64,000 bases of DNA from Gordonia amarae NBRC 15530 (GTDB lineage Bacteria; Actinomycetota; Actinomycetes; Mycobacteriales; Mycobacteriaceae), in the NCBI RefSeq assembly GCF_000241345.1, contig NZ_BAED01000040.1, forward strand, positions 115,433 to 179,432. The letters run 5' to 3'. The notes beneath the pieces were generated by a model. It saw only the letters and a list, made by a program, of their open reading frames with translations. It was not told where the DNA came from and did not search any database. Below, one piece after another: positions 18,464-30,100 of the stretch (position 1 is the first letter of the stretch; each line of letters opens with the position of its first letter). The position numbers were made by a program, and so were the translations under genes.

Positions 18464-19981
18464 GTGGTCGCATCCGAGCAGATCGAAGTCGAACTGAAAT
18501 TTGATGTGGAGGCGGGTATCGAAACTCCCGACCTCCGCGTTCTGCCCGGCGTCGTCGGCGCCCGGCAACCCGAGACGTTCCTGCTCGACGCCACCTACTA
18601 CGACACCGAGAACCTCGATCTGGCCGGCAACAAGATCACCATGCGGCGCCGCACCGGTGGTCACGACTCGGGCTGGCATCTCAAGCGCCCCACCGGGATT
18701 GCCGGGGCCCGCCGCGAACTCCAGGTGAGCTTCGACGAGTCCGCCGACGACTCGACCCCGCCGGCGGCGCTCACCGATCCGGTGCGGGTGCTCATCCGCA
18801 GCAGGCCGTTGATCCCGGTGGCGGTGATCTCCACGCAGCGCACCGTCACCACCCTGCTCGGGGCGGGTGACGAGCCGGTCGCCGAGCTGGCGGCCGACCT
18901 GGTCACCGCCCGCTCACTGCTGCCCGGCGGGCACAGCCAGGAGTGGGCGGAGTGGGAGTTCGAGCTGCTCGGCGACTCCGGGAACTCCCGCCTCCTCAAG
19001 GACGCGTCGCGGGCACTGGCCCGCGCAGGCGGCCGCGAGCCGTCGAGCGCGTCGAAGCTGGCGCGTGCCATCGGGGCCACCCCCGCGGTCTCGTCGGCGG
19101 TGCCGGAGCTCGGAAAGAACCCGACCGCACTGGATCTCGTGCTCACGGACCTGGCCACCCATCGCAACGCGCTGGTGGCGTGGGACCCGCAGGTGCGGGT
19201 CGACACCTACGATGCGGTCCACCAGATGCGGGTGTCCTCGCGCCGGCTGCGCAGCGTGCTCACCGGGTTCAAGGGCGTGCTCGACGACGAGAAGACCACC
19301 CACCTCGACGGTGAACTCCGCCTGCTGGCCCGCATCCTCGGCGACGCCCGCGACAGCGAGGTACAGATCGACATCGACATCTCATTGTTGGAGGGCGAGG
19401 ACGTCTCCGACGCGCTACGGGAGGCGCTCATCGGGCAGGAGAAGGCCGGTCACGACCGGGCGTTGCGGGTGGCACATGCTGCGATGAACTCCAACCGGTA
19501 TTTCGCGCTGCTCGATGATATCGACGAGTTGATCGCCGATCCGCCCACCGGACCGGCTGCCGACGACACCGCCGAGATGGCCGCGGACAGGTCGATCCAC
19601 CGCAGCCGCAAGCGGATTCGGCGGGAACAGGCCACACTGGCCACACTGCCGGAGGGGTCGGACGAGTGGCTCGAACAGCTTCATGTGGTGCGTAAGAAGG
19701 CCAAGCGCCTGCGGTACCGGGTCGACGCGGTGTCCCCGCTCGGCAAGAAGCATCACCAGCGGGCGGGCAAGGTGGCCAAGGTGATTCAGACAGCGCTCGG
19801 TGACGTGAACGACGCCCTGATCAACCGGCAGCGGATCGCCGAGTTGGTGGCGCAGGCCCAGTCGGGCGCGCTTCGACTGGAGCCGCGGGATCTGTTCGTC
19901 CTCGGCCGCGTCGACACCCGGCAGGCGGAGGCGATGCAGCGCGCCATCGCCACCTACGGCTCGGTCATCAAGGATTTGTGA
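18464..19981 (+). CDS. CYTH and CHAD domain protein
   Basis: The product has 505 residues from GTG 18464, preceded by GAAGGAG. The N-terminal CYTH domain (about 1-200) starts with the metal/phosphate motif IEVELKFDV (ExExK) and YYDTENLDLAGNKITMRRR read in parts (YYDTENLDL, TMRRR). The C-terminal CHAD domain (about 215-500) has its conserved His/Arg/Lys motifs: VHQMRVSSRRLRSVL and LHVVRKKAKRLRYRVD. CYTH domains bind triphosphate and CHAD domains bind polyphosphate, so a polyphosphate-linked role is likely. It is the Rv2226-type protein of mycobacteria. Its last 14 bases overlap the convergent RNB gene. Confidence 0.93.
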   Translation: MVASEQIEVELKFDVEAGIETPDLRVLPGVVGARQPETFLLDATYYDTENLDLAGNKITMRRRTGGHDSGWHLKRPTGIAGARRELQVSFDESADDSTPPAALTDPVRVLIRSRPLIPVAVISTQRTVTTLLGAGDEPVAELAADLVTARSLLPGGHSQEWAEWEFELLGDSGNSRLLKDASRALARAGGREPSSASKLARAIGATPAVSSAVPELGKNPTALDLVLTDLATHRNALVAWDPQVRVDTYDAVHQMRVSSRRLRSVLTGFKGVLDDEKTTHLDGELRLLARILGDARDSEVQIDIDISLLEGEDVSDALREALIGQEKAGHDRALRVAHAAMNSNRYFALLDDIDELIADPPTGPAADDTAEMAADRSIHRSRKRIRREQATLATLPEGSDEWLEQLHVVRKKAKRLRYRVDAVSPLGKKHHQRAGKVAKVIQTALGDVNDALINRQRIAELVAQAQSGALRLEPRDLFVLGRVDTRQAEAMQRAIATYGSVIKDL

Positions 19982-21422
19982 CGGGACTGAACCGCACCTG
20001 ACGTTTCACCGGGTCCGCCGCCGACAGCACGACGTCGAGGCGGTGGCCCGGCTCGGGTGTGCCCTCGCACGGGGCGATGACGGCCGGGGTGTCGATGTAC
20101 ACCTCAGCCGGCCTCTTCTCACCCGCCGCCCGGGTGGCGACGGCAGAGAATCGTTGGCCGACTTGATCTTCCAGAACGATGGACTCTGCGAGGTCGACGC
20201 TGAGTCGGTCCGCCGACGAACTGAGCGAGTCCGCGGACCGCAGTGCCTTGGGCAGCGTCGGAAGCGCCCTGGTCACCCAGTCCGGCACCGGCGCTCCGGC
20301 GGTCACCGCCAGGCACACCTCGGTGGCGAACCGGTCGCCGAGCCTGCGCAGCGGCGCGGTGACGTGCGCGTACTGTCCGGCGATCGCGGCATGCCGGGTG
20401 CCCTCGTCGGAGACCGGTTCACCGTGGACGGCGTCGATGAGCGCGCCGTCGGCGCCGCGGCCGAGCACCAGATAGTCCGCTCCGCGCATCAGCGAGGTGG
20501 CCGCGTTCATCAGCGCCAGCGTCGACGGTTGTTCGGGGGCAAGGCCTTTGAGGAATCGTCCGGGTGTGTGACCGTCGGGCCAGGGCACACCGAGCGCCGC
20601 GGCGATGGTCCGCAGCGTGTCGACGGCTTCCGCTTTGCCCGGTGGCAGCGTGCGCAGCAGCCCGATCCCGGCGTCGGCCATGATCTTTCCCGCGCACATG
20701 CCGGTCAGCAGCGACAGTTGCGAGTTCCAGCCGTCGGCCGGGGTCCGGGGTGCCAGTTCCACCGACCAGCCGCCGTCGTCGCCGCGTACCACCTCCTGGT
20801 CGGGCAGGTTGAGGTCGACGGCCCCGCGATCGAGGGCGACGCGGGCACGCAGTTCGCCGAAGTCGGGCAGCGCCGCAATCGACGGGTGCAGTGTTCCGGC
20901 CGCGGCGTCGGCAGCCACGCCCGCGTAGTTGAGTTTGGCGACCGACCGAACGATCGCGCGCCGCACCTTCACCTGCACGGGATCCCCCGCGGCCGACACC
21001 CGGATCGTCCACAGCACGCAGGGCCGGATCTGGTCGGGCAGCAGCGATCCCGCGCCCTCGGACAGTTCCCGCGGGTGCAGCGGCACCGAACCGTCCGGAA
21101 AGTACACGGTGGTGCCGCGACGCCGGCTTTCCTGGTCGAGCGCGCCTTCGGGTTCGATGAGCGCCGCCACGTCGGCGATGGCGTAGTCGATGATGAAGTC
21201 GTCGCCGTCGCGGGCGATGTGGACCGCCTGGTCGAGGTCCATCGACGACGGTGGGTCGATGGTGACGAACGGCAGATCGGTGCGGTCCTCGCGGTCACCG
21301 GCGTGCCGGTCGGTGGCATTGTGCGCCTCGGTGAGTGCGTCGTCGCCATAGTCCTCGGCCACCCCGAGTTCGGTGCGGATGGCGTCGAAGTCGATATCGG
21401 GTGCGGAGAAGCGACGGTGCAT
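19968..21422 (-). CDS. RNB-domain ribonuclease (RNase II/R type)
   Basis: The product has 484 residues from the ATG at 21422 (MHRRFSAPDIDFDAIR). The RNB core is clear: TIDPPSSMDLDQAVHI with its metal-binding Asp cluster, IDYAIADVAALIEP, GTTVYFPDGSVPLHP and the later YAHVTAPLRRLGDRFATE. It lacks the N-terminal cold-shock domains of RNase R and shows only a short C-terminal extension. It degrades RNA from the 3' end. The frame is open for another 1.2 kb upstream on the same strand, but that part is antisense to the ABC permease and is not coding. The stop lies inside the CYTH/CHAD gene. Confidence 0.92.
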   Translation of the reverse strand: MHRRFSAPDIDFDAIRTELGVAEDYGDDALTEAHNATDRHAGDREDRTDLPFVTIDPPSSMDLDQAVHIARDGDDFIIDYAIADVAALIEPEGALDQESRRRGTTVYFPDGSVPLHPRELSEGAGSLLPDQIRPCVLWTIRVSAAGDPVQVKVRRAIVRSVAKLNYAGVAADAAAGTLHPSIAALPDFGELRARVALDRGAVDLNLPDQEVVRGDDGGWSVELAPRTPADGWNSQLSLLTGMCAGKIMADAGIGLLRTLPPGKAEAVDTLRTIAAALGVPWPDGHTPGRFLKGLAPEQPSTLALMNAATSLMRGADYLVLGRGADGALIDAVHGEPVSDEGTRHAAIAGQYAHVTAPLRRLGDRFATEVCLAVTAGAPVPDWVTRALPTLPKALRSADSLSSSADRLSVDLAESIVLEDQVGQRFSAVATRAAGEKRPAEVYIDTPAVIAPCEGTPEPGHRLDVVLSAADPVKRQVRFSPVTNP

Positions 21423-21493
21423 ACCCACCGACCTTAGTGGCCCCCGGTACCGGTCGACCGCCAGATGCCTCAGAACTGATCCACCGAACCAGG

Positions 21494-23137
21494 TCAGCAG
21501 TCGATGTCGCGGCGGGTGAAAGCTGTCGTGCCGGCGGCGATCAGGGCCGCGGCGATGACGGTCAGCACGATCAGCGGCGTCCACCGGACATCGTCGAGCG
21601 GGACCAGCGCGATGTGGGTGAACGGCGAGATGTCGAGCAGCCACTGCGGGAACTTGAGCAGCGGACCGAAGAACATGGCGATCGCGGCGAACGCGACGAC
21701 CACCCACGACAGTGCCGCGAATCTCGGTGCGGCACCGACCAGTACGACCGTGACCGCGACCACCGTCCAGAGCGCCGGAGTGTAGCCGAGACCCGCGCCC
21801 GCGAACTCCGCGACGCGGGGTGTGCCGCCGGAGACGATCCCGTACACCAGCCCTGACGCGGCCCCCGCGGCGACGACCGCGACCACCGGCGCGGTCAGCG
21901 CCAAGACGACGTGACTTCCCAGGTAGGTGGTGCGCCGCACCCCTGCCACCAGCAGCGGTTCGGCATGGTGGGCGGTCTCGTCGCGATGCGCGCGCAACAC
22001 GAGGTTGACCGCGAAACCGGCCGCGATGATGGCGAACATGAGCACAGCGCTGCCGTAGAAGCCGTCGACGAGAGCGGATCCGGCGGACTGGCCGCCGGTC
22101 AGGGAACCGGTGAGGTCGCTGTCGCCGGAGATGACGTCGTCCACGCCGTCGCCGATGGAGCCGTAGGCGGCGCCACCGAACATCAGGCCGAGGATCCAGC
22201 CGATGATGGCCGGCCTGGCGAGCCGCCACGACAGTTCGTACGCTCCGCCGCCCCAGGCTCGTGACGACGGGCCGGGATGCTGCCGGAGCAGCCCGGAACC
22301 GAAGTCGCGGCGCGAACGCAGCACCGTCGCCACCGCCACGGCGACAACGGCCACGACGACCAGCATCGCCAGCGGCCACCACCGTTCGCCGGCATAGGCA
22401 CGCGCCTGCTGCCCCCACCCGATCGGCGACAGCCAACGGGCCGGGTTGTTGCTGACATCGCCCACCGCGCGGAGCGCGTAGGCGAGACCGATCGCCGCAC
22501 CACTCATCCCCCACACCCCTCGGGTGGTGCTGCTGACCTGGGCGAAGATCAGTGCCAGGCCACCGAACACCACACCGGTCAATCCGCAGGCGGCCCCGAG
22601 CGTCCACGAACCGGCCGCCGACAGGCCGCACGCCGTCAACGACAGTCCCACGATGACGATCAGCGCGACGTTGGCCAGAAGAACGGTCAGCACCGTCGCG
22701 GCGATGGGTGCGCCGCGGCCGACCACGCCCGAGCCGATCAGTTCGTCGGCGCCGGACTCCTCACCCGACCGCGCGTGCCGGGCCACCAGGAAGGTACTCA
22801 TCAGCCCGGCCAGGATCGCCCCGAAAGCCGACAACTGCCACGCTGTCTGGCCACCGACCGTGTTGAGTTCCAGATCGGGGCCGGCCATCGCGATGACCGC
22901 CGCGTTACCGGACATACTCGCGGCGAGTTTGTCGAGATCCGCCTGTGTCGGATAGGCACCGGCAAGCGCCACCGCCGTCAACGGGTACAGGCCCGCTGTG
23001 CCCAGCACCCACAGCACCAGCGCCAACCGGGACCGTCGCAGAAAGAACCGGAACAGCTGCCCGGTTCCCACGTACTCGCTCTCCCGCACGGCCGGTCCGG
23101 CAGCACGGCGGCCGTCGCCCACCGTGGCGGTGGTCAT
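21494..23137 (-). CDS. ABC exporter permease, ABC-2 type (antibiotic/polyketide exporter class)
   Basis: The product has 547 residues and about twelve hydrophobic segments in two halves (for example [34 protein letters not shown] and the final [16 protein letters not shown]). The loop [18 protein letters not shown] with the repeat-like [19 protein letters not shown] is typical of two-fold ABC-2 permeases next to DrrA-type ATPases. It starts on the stop of the ATPase gene with a 4-base overlap, so the two form one transporter. The cargo is unknown; the adjacent AraC and MmpL genes suggest a drug or lipid. Confidence 0.9.
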   Translation of the reverse strand: MTTATVGDGRRAAGPAVRESEYVGTGQLFRFFLRRSRLALVLWVLGTAGLYPLTAVALAGAYPTQADLDKLAASMSGNAAVIAMAGPDLELNTVGGQTAWQLSAFGAILAGLMSTFLVARHARSGEESGADELIGSGVVGRGAPIAATVLTVLLANVALIVIVGLSLTACGLSAAGSWTLGAACGLTGVVFGGLALIFAQVSSTTRGVWGMSGAAIGLAYALRAVGDVSNNPARWLSPIGWGQQARAYAGERWWPLAMLVVVAVVAVAVATVLRSRRDFGSGLLRQHPGPSSRAWGGGAYELSWRLARPAIIGWILGLMFGGAAYGSIGDGVDDVISGDSDLTGSLTGGQSAGSALVDGFYGSAVLMFAIIAAGFAVNLVLRAHRDETAHHAEPLLVAGVRRTTYLGSHVVLALTAPVVAVVAAGAASGLVYGIVSGGTPRVAEFAGAGLGYTPALWTVVAVTVVLVGAAPRFAALSWVVVAFAAIAMFFGPLLKFPQWLLDISPFTHIALVPLDDVRWTPLIVLTVIAAALIAAGTTAFTRRDIDC

Positions 23138-24075
23138 CGGCCGGCGCCGGCAGAGTGCGCGGAACCCGTCGCCGCGGTGTCGTAGTGCTGCAGGAACAAC
23201 TCCTCCAGGGTCGGTGGACTGCAGGTGATCCCGACGATGCCGAACGTGCCGAGATACCCGAGCATCTCCCCGATGCGTTCGGTGTCGACGGCGAACCGGG
23301 TGCGGATCTGCCCATCGGCGTGATCGGGAGACCCCTCCACGATGTCGTGCACCCCGGCCAGGTCGGCCAGGCCGGTGATCGGCCGCTCGGTGGTCACGGT
23401 GACGGAGGTGCGGGTCAGGTGCCGCAGCGAGGCGAGTGTTCCGGTTTCGACGGTGTGACCGTTGCGGATGATGGTGACCCGGTCACACAGCGCCTCCACC
23501 TCCGACAGGATGTGGCTCGACAGCAGGACGGTGCAGCCGCGTTCGGACGCCTGCGCCACCGTCTCCCGGAAGACCTGCTCCATCAGCGGATCGAGTCCCG
23601 ATGTGGGCTCGTCGAGGAGCAGGAGTTCGACGTCGGAGGCGAGCGCTGCCACCAGGGCCACCTTCTGCCGGTTGCCCTTGGAGTAGGTGCGGCCCCGTTT
23701 GGTGGGGTCGAGGGCGAAACGTTCGAGGAGTTCGTCGCGGCGGGCCTTGTTGACACCGCCGCGCAGGCGAGTGAGCAGGTCGATGACCTCACCACCGCTC
23801 AGATTGGGCCACAGCGTGACATCGCCGGGCACGTAGGCGAGCCTGCGATGCAGTGCGGTCGCCTCCGACCAGGGGTCGAGCCCGAGCACCGATGCCGACC
23901 CCGAGTCCTTGCGGAGCAGACCCAGCAGTGTCCGGATGGTCACCGACTTGCCCGCGCCGTTGGGACCGAGGAATCCGTGCACCTCACCCGACGCCACCGA
24001 CAGGTCGAGGTGATCGAGTGCGACAGTGGTGCCGAATCGTTTGCACAGCCCGGAAACAGCGATGGCGTCGGTCAT
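23134..24075 (-). CDS. ABC transporter ATP-binding protein (DrrA-like)
   Basis: The product has 313 residues from the ATG at 24075. It has all nucleotide-binding motifs: Walker [18 protein letters not shown]-loop region, signature [15 protein letters not shown], Walker [16 protein letters not shown], and the His switch [15 protein letters not shown]. The C-terminal 80 residues are the regulatory extension typical of DrrA-type exporters. The frame continues upstream to 24297, but only the ATG at 24075 fits the family start, 10 bases behind the AraC stop. It is translationally coupled to the permease. Confidence 0.95.
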   Translation of the reverse strand: MTDAIAVSGLCKRFGTTVALDHLDLSVASGEVHGFLGPNGAGKSVTIRTLLGLLRKDSGSASVLGLDPWSEATALHRRLAYVPGDVTLWPNLSGGEVIDLLTRLRGGVNKARRDELLERFALDPTKRGRTYSKGNRQKVALVAALASDVELLLLDEPTSGLDPLMEQVFRETVAQASERGCTVLLSSHILSEVEALCDRVTIIRNGHTVETGTLASLRHLTRTSVTVTTERPITGLADLAGVHDIVEGSPDHADGQIRTRFAVDTERIGEMLGYLGTFGIVGITCSPPTLEELFLQHYDTAATGSAHSAGAGR

Positions 24076-24085
24076 AGATCCCACG

Positions 24086-24862
24086 CTAGAACGGCCACCG
24101 CCGTCCGCCAAGGGGCGAATGATCCACCACCCGCGGACGTTCAGGACACGACGGCGATCGGGACGGGGCGCCGGGAGCGGCCGGTTGCACCGGCCGGACG
24201 TAGCGGAGTTCGATGAGCCTGGGTGCGATGCCGAGCATCGCCTTGCAGATCCGATTGAAATGCGGTCCGTCGTAAAAGCCGGCACCGGTGGCGGCATCGG
24301 TGCATCCGCTGCCCTCGGCGATGAACTCGATCGCCAACCGCAGGCGTTCCCACTGCACGATCTGCGAATAGCTCACGTCCAGGCCTGCGGCGAGGATCCG
24401 GCGCACGGACGGCGCGGACAGATGAAAACTCATGGCGACATCGGGCAGGTGCAGCGCGGCGGTCGGGGTGTCCCGGATTCGCTGTCCGATCCACAGAACA
24501 ATCTCGTCCGCCACTGAATCCGGGCGGCCACCCTCGGGACCGCCGGTGACCGCTGGTCCCGGACAATCGGCGGTATCGGAGCTGATCGACTCACCGAGCC
24601 GCCGGCCGTCGGCGGTGTGCGGTGCGACGTAGGTGACCGTCGCGCGGCCGTACGAGAGCAGTTGGTGCGGTACCCCGGACCCGATCACCACGCCGGTCAC
24701 TCCGGTCAGCGTGTCATCACCGCGTCTCAGGTCGATCCCCTGCGGACAGTCGACCACCTGGATCGCGTAATGCCGGTGGATTGCGGTCGGTGTGAAGGTT
24801 CCCCGATAGACGACGGCACTCACGCCGAGGTCGGAGTAGTCACCGCTGAACCGGTCTGTCAT
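24086..24862 (-). CDS. AraC-family transcriptional regulator
   Basis: From the ATG at 24862 ([11 protein letters not shown]) the product has 258 residues; an ATG at 24943 would add 27 and overlap the mmpL stop, and neither has a good ribosome binding site. The N-terminal half is a cupin-like sensing domain ([18 protein letters not shown]). The C-terminal half holds the double helix-turn-helix: [21 protein letters not shown] and [25 protein letters not shown] (in pieces [18 protein letters not shown]). It sits between mmpL and the ABC genes in one direction and probably controls the cluster. Confidence 0.87.
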   Translation of the reverse strand: MTDRFSGDYSDLGVSAVVYRGTFTPTAIHRHYAIQVVDCPQGIDLRRGDDTLTGVTGVVIGSGVPHQLLSYGRATVTYVAPHTADGRRLGESISSDTADCPGPAVTGGPEGGRPDSVADEIVLWIGQRIRDTPTAALHLPDVAMSFHLSAPSVRRILAAGLDVSYSQIVQWERLRLAIEFIAEGSGCTDAATGAGFYDGPHFNRICKAMLGIAPRLIELRYVRPVQPAAPGAPSRSPSCPERPRVVDHSPLGGRRWPF

Positions 24863-24932
24863 CTGCCCTGTCGGCCCCCGTTCATCACGACCCACGCCCC
24901 TCCACAGCCGGACCGGGTACCCGCCACCGACG

Positions 24933-27086
24933 TCAGCTTTCATGCGACAGACGCATTCGACGGTACACACCGTCCAGCAGTCGCGGACGGTACCAGACGG
25001 CGTCCCCACAGATCCGCATCACAGCGGGCAGCAGAAACAGGCGCACCACGAACGCGTCGACGAGCACGGCCACGGTCAATCCGAGACCGAGAATCTTGAG
25101 GTAGGTGAGCCCCGAGGTGGCCATCGCCGCGAGGACCACCGAGATCAGGATGGCCGCCGCACCGATGACCCGGCGGGTGGTGGCGATACCGATCCTGACC
25201 GCTTCATCGCCCGATCTTCCCGCAGCGTGTTCTTCGGCGATCCGGGCCAGGATGAACATCTGGTAGTCCATCGACAACCCGTAGGCGATGCAGAACAACA
25301 GGATCGGTGCGGACACGTTGATCGCACCGAAGGCGGTGAACCCGCCGAGGACACCGGCGAAGTTCCCGTCCTGGAAGATGTGGACGAGCAGACCGAACGT
25401 GGCCCCGAGCGACAGCACCGACAGCGCGACACCGATCAGCGGCAACACGACCGAACCGGTGAGCAGGAACAGCAGCACAGCGGTGACGACGACGATCGCG
25501 GTGATCGCGTACGGCAGGGCTGCGCCCAGACCGTCCGTCGTGTCGACGACCAGAGCGGTCTGTCCGCCCACCAGTGCGCCGAGCCCGGCGACGGCGGTGC
25601 GGACCTGCCGCAGGACCGTAGCCGCCTCGGGCGATCCGGGGTCGACGGCCAGATCCACCCGCATCCATGTCGCTCCGTCCGCGGCCACGAACGTTGCGCG
25701 ACCGGGTGCGCCGGCCGGCTCGGTCAGTACCTGGCCGGTCCCGGACCGGCGAGCGGTGCCGCCGCTCCAGGCAACGCCGGCCACGTGGTCCAGCGACGCG
25801 ATACGCTCGGCGGCTCCGGCCAGCGAGGCGTCGTCGGGTGCCTTCTCGAACACCACATCCACCGAACCCTGACCGACCTCCGGAAAGTCCGCCACGACCT
25901 GTTCGGCCGCAACACGCGCAGGATCCCCGACCGGCAGCTCCCGGTAGTCGCGCAAGATGAAGTGCGCGCCGAGGAACGGTGCGGCGACCACCAGGAGGAC
26001 CGCGGTCACCACGATCACCGTCGCCCACGATCTCACGCGTGATTGCGGCCGGACGCTCGACGAAGATCCCGACGCGGGTTCGCGTTCGATACTCGCCCAG
26101 CGGCTCCACGCGTACCGGCGCGTCGCACGGTCGCCGAGCAGAACCAGTAGCCGCGGCACGATGCCGATGGTCACCGCCATGACCGCGGTGACGGTGAGGA
26201 TTCCGGAGTAGGCCAGCGACTTCAGGAAGTATCCCGGGAACACCAGGAGCGCGGCCATCGCGATCACGACGGTCATGCCGGAGAAGATGATCGTGCGCCC
26301 GGATGTGCGTACGGCCAATTCCCGGGCGTCCTCGGGGGATAGCCCCCGTTGCCTGCCTTCGCGCCAGCGGGCGACGAGGAACAGGCTGTAGTCGATTGCC
26401 AGACCGAAACCGATGGCGGTGGCAAGGTTGAGCGCGAACGCCGACACGTCGGTCACCCGGGTCAGCAGGTTGAGGCCGAGCATCGCGATCGCGACGGCGA
26501 CCGCGCCGGCGAGCAGGGGAATCATTGCGGCCCACACTGATCCGAAGACGACGAGCAGGATGAGCGCGACCACAGGTGCGGCGAACAGTTCGGCGCGTAC
26601 CAGGCTTTCCTCGGCGAGGACGTCGATGGATCCGTCGATCACCTTGTCACCGGTCGCCGTGACCTGCACTCCCGAGCGGTCACCGATGTCGTCGGCCGCC
26701 TCGGCTATGTCGGTGATGACGTGTGCGGGCTGTTCCGGGGCGACGGTCACGAAGGCGAGGCTGCTGTCTCCCCCACCGGCGGTCGGCACCGAGTGGACCC
26801 CGGTCACACCGGTCAACGATCGCACCTCGCCGAGAACGTCGTCGAGCGTGGCCGTAGGCGTCGACCCGGGTGTCAGGACGAGGACGATGTCGGGTCGCGC
26901 GGTCGGGAAATATTTCGTCATCTGGGCTTCCGCACGGACCGACTCGGCGGAATCGGCGGTGATCCCACCGGTCAGCAGCCGCGTCTGGGTGGACGGCAGC
27001 AGGACGAGGCAGACGGCCGCGAGCATGATGGCAGCGGCAACCGTGACGAGGTAACCGCGACGGACGGTGGTGGTCTTCATCAGCAC
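24933..27086 (-). CDS. MmpL/RND-family transporter
   Basis: The product has 717 residues from GTG 27086 or ATG 27080. The layout is the MmpL plan: one N-terminal helix, a periplasmic domain, five helices, a cytoplasmic loop, then a second helix, a second periplasmic domain and five more helices. The proton-relay motif GFGLAIDYSLFLVARWREG in the first half is mirrored by AYGLSMDYQMFILARIAEE in the second. The length is shorter than siderophore or trehalose-mycolate MmpLs and fits small MmpL-type exporters of drugs or lipids. It leads the cluster with AraC and the ABC pair. Confidence 0.92.
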   Translation of the reverse strand: MLMKTTTVRRGYLVTVAAAIMLAAVCLVLLPSTQTRLLTGGITADSAESVRAEAQMTKYFPTARPDIVLVLTPGSTPTATLDDVLGEVRSLTGVTGVHSVPTAGGGDSSLAFVTVAPEQPAHVITDIAEAADDIGDRSGVQVTATGDKVIDGSIDVLAEESLVRAELFAAPVVALILLVVFGSVWAAMIPLLAGAVAVAIAMLGLNLLTRVTDVSAFALNLATAIGFGLAIDYSLFLVARWREGRQRGLSPEDARELAVRTSGRTIIFSGMTVVIAMAALLVFPGYFLKSLAYSGILTVTAVMAVTIGIVPRLLVLLGDRATRRYAWSRWASIEREPASGSSSSVRPQSRVRSWATVIVVTAVLLVVAAPFLGAHFILRDYRELPVGDPARVAAEQVVADFPEVGQGSVDVVFEKAPDDASLAGAAERIASLDHVAGVAWSGGTARRSGTGQVLTEPAGAPGRATFVAADGATWMRVDLAVDPGSPEAATVLRQVRTAVAGLGALVGGQTALVVDTTDGLGAALPYAITAIVVVTAVLLFLLTGSVVLPLIGVALSVLSLGATFGLLVHIFQDGNFAGVLGGFTAFGAINVSAPILLFCIAYGLSMDYQMFILARIAEEHAAGRSGDEAVRIGIATTRRVIGAAAILISVVLAAMATSGLTYLKILGLGLTVAVLVDAFVVRLFLLPAVMRICGDAVWYRPRLLDGVYRRMRLSHES

Positions 27087-27149
27087 CGTTCCATCGTTGG
27101 CGACGGCACCCGTTCAGCACTTGTACGAATGGATCGAACTGGTGCCGCG

Positions 27150-30100
27150 CTACCCGACGGCGTCGGCGCCGAGGAGAGCTTTGAGTTCGCCGGTCAGTCC
27201 GGATGATGGGTGAACCCGAAGGCGTGGGGCGACGGCGAGCCGTGTCGTTTGCTGCGGCGCACGGAGCTGGATGTGCACGTCGGTGGAGCCTGGATGTCTC
27301 TCCAGGATCTCCCGAAGTGCCCTGATCGTGGTCGGAGTGCAGGCGGCTGCGGTGAGCGACAGTGTCACTGGTCGGCCGACGGTCCGGACCGAGAGTTCGG
27401 GCGCCCGAGCGCCGACGGCGAACAGGCTGCGGCGACCGTCCCGGACGCTGACCGTCGCTACGACGACGAGCACGCTGTCGGGAGTGAGGAGCGACTGTGA
27501 TGCGTCGTATGCGGTGGGAAAGAACAGTATCTCGGTGCCGGCTACCAGATCCGCGAGTTCGACGATCGCCCAGGGTTCACCCTTCTTGGTGATACGTCGG
27601 TCGACCGATGCGACGATGCCGCCGATGGTGACCTGCTGCCGGTCGGTGACCTGTCCATCGAGGATCGAGGCGATGGAGGTGTCGGTTTCGGCGGCGAGCG
27701 CCGCAGCGATGCCGTCGAGAGGGTGGCCGGACACGTACAGGCCGAGCATTTCGCGTTCGAGTGCCAGTTTGTGTTTGGTGTCCCATTCTTCTTCGGGCAC
27801 CTTGACCGCGAACACGTCGGCCATCGAGTCGTCGGCGCCGCCGGCGTCGCCGAACAGGTCGAACTGGCCGGTCGCTTCGGCTTTTTTGGTTCCGAGGACC
27901 GATTCGATGGCGTCGCTGTGCACCAGGAACAAGCCCTTGCGCGGGTGACTGAGCGAGTCGAAAGCGCCTGCCTTGACCAGTGATTCGGTAACCTTCTTGT
28001 TGCAGGCCACCACGTCGATCTTGTTGAGGTAGTCCGAGAAGCTAGTGTACTTCCCTTTCTCCTCGCGTGCGGACAGGATCGAGGAGACCACGCCGGTGCC
28101 GACGTTGCGGATGGCGGCGAGTCCGAAGCGGATGTCGGTGCCGACGGCGGCGAAGTTGCGTTGCGACTCGTTCACGTCCGGTGGCAGCACGATGATGTGC
28201 CGTTGCCGGCAATCGGCCAGGTATACGGCCGTTTTCGCCTTGTCCTCACCGACGGAGGTAAGGAGCCCGGCCATGTATTCGGCCGGATAGTTGGCTTTGA
28301 GGTAGGCGGTCCAGTAGGTGATCAGTGTGTATCCGGCGGCGTGGGACTTGTTGTATGCGTATCCGGCGAACGGCAACACGGTATCCCATAGCGTACGGAT
28401 TGCATCGTCGGAGAAGCCGTTGTCCCGCATGCCTTCGGCGAATCCGTCGTACGCCTCGTCGAGGATTTCTTTCTTCTTCTTACCCATCGCGCGGCGCAGC
28501 AGGTCGGCCTGGCCGAGTGAATATCCGGCGACCTTCTGCGCAATCTGCATGATCTGTTCCTGGTACACGATCAGCCCGTATGTGGATCCGAGAATGTCGT
28601 GCAGGGGTTCGGCCAGTTCGGGATGGATCGGCGTGACGGGTTCTCGCCCGTTCTTGCGGTCGGCGTACGCCCAGTGCGCGCCGACGGCCATCGGCCCGGG
28701 TCGATAGAGCGCGTTGGATGCGACGAGATCGTCGAAAGTCGTTGGTGCCATGCGCAATAGCAGCTCACGCATGCCGGCGGAATCGAATTGGAAGATGCCC
28801 AGATTGTCGCCGCGGGCGAGCATGGCGTATGCCGCGGCATCGTCGAGAGGAAGTTCGTCGAGGTCGAGATCGATACCGCGGTTGAGTGTGATGTTCTCCA
28901 ACGCATCACCGATAACGGTGAGGTTCCGCAACCCCAGAAAGTCCATCTTCAACAACCCGATGGCCTCACACGACGGATAATCCCACCCGGTGATGATCGC
29001 CCCGTCCTGAGCACGCTTCCACACCGGAATCGCATCGGTGAGCGGCTCCGAGGACATGATCACCGCACACGCATGCACACCCGCGTTCCGGATCAAACCT
29101 TCCAACCCGAGCGCGGTGTCGTAGATCTTCTTCACATCCGGATCGGTTTCAATGAGCGTGCGCACCTCAGCAGCCTCAGAGAACCGTTCATGATCAGGGT
29201 TGGTGATACCCCACACCGGAATATCCTTGGCCATGATCGGCGGCGGCAACGCCTTGGTGATCTTATCGGCGATAGCGAACCCCGGCTGCCCGAACTGCAC
29301 CCGCGCCGAATCCTTGATCGCCGCCTTCGTCTTAATCGTGCCGAACGTGATCACCTGCGCAACCTTGTCCGACCCCCACCGATCAGTCGCATAGCGCACC
29401 ATCTCACCACGACGACGATCATCGAAATCGATATCGATATCGGGCATCGACACACGTTCGGGGTTGAGGAACCGTTCGAACAGCAGACCGTGCGGGATCG
29501 GATCGATATTGGTGATCCCCAACGCCCACGCCACCAGAGAACCAGCAGCCGAACCACGACCCGGACCCACCCGGATCCCCACTTCGAGGGCATGCCGGAT
29601 CAGATCACCGACCACCAGGAAGTACGCCGGGAACCCCATCTGGTTGATCACCCCAAGCTCATACTCCGCGCGATCCAGATAGTCCTGCGGCACCGTGCGC
29701 CCGGCGAACCGGCGCTGCTCCAACCCCGCGAACACCTCCCGGCTCAGCCACGACTCCTGCGTGAACCCATCGGGCACCGGGAAGATCGGCATCCGATCGC
29801 GGTGAGTGAACACCTCCGCATAGGACTCGACGCGCTCACCGATCTCCACCGTCGAATCACACGCCCCCGGCACCTGCGAATCCCACAACTCGCGCATCTC
29901 GGCCGCGGACTTGAGATAGTAGCCATCACCATCGAACTTGAACCGCGTCGGATCCGAGAGTGTCTTACCGGTCTGCACACACAACAACGCCTCATGCGCC
30001 GACGCGTGCTCACGGGTCACATAGTGACAGTCATTGGTGGCCAGGGGTTTGATCCCCAGCTTGCGGCCCACATCCACAAGCCCCTCCCGGACCCGGGATT

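Noticed and set aside
21423..22631. 400-codon N-terminal extension of the RNB ribonuclease frame
   Set aside because: It lies antisense to the ABC permease, reads as Arg-rich low-complexity sequence, and the family start is found at 21,422.
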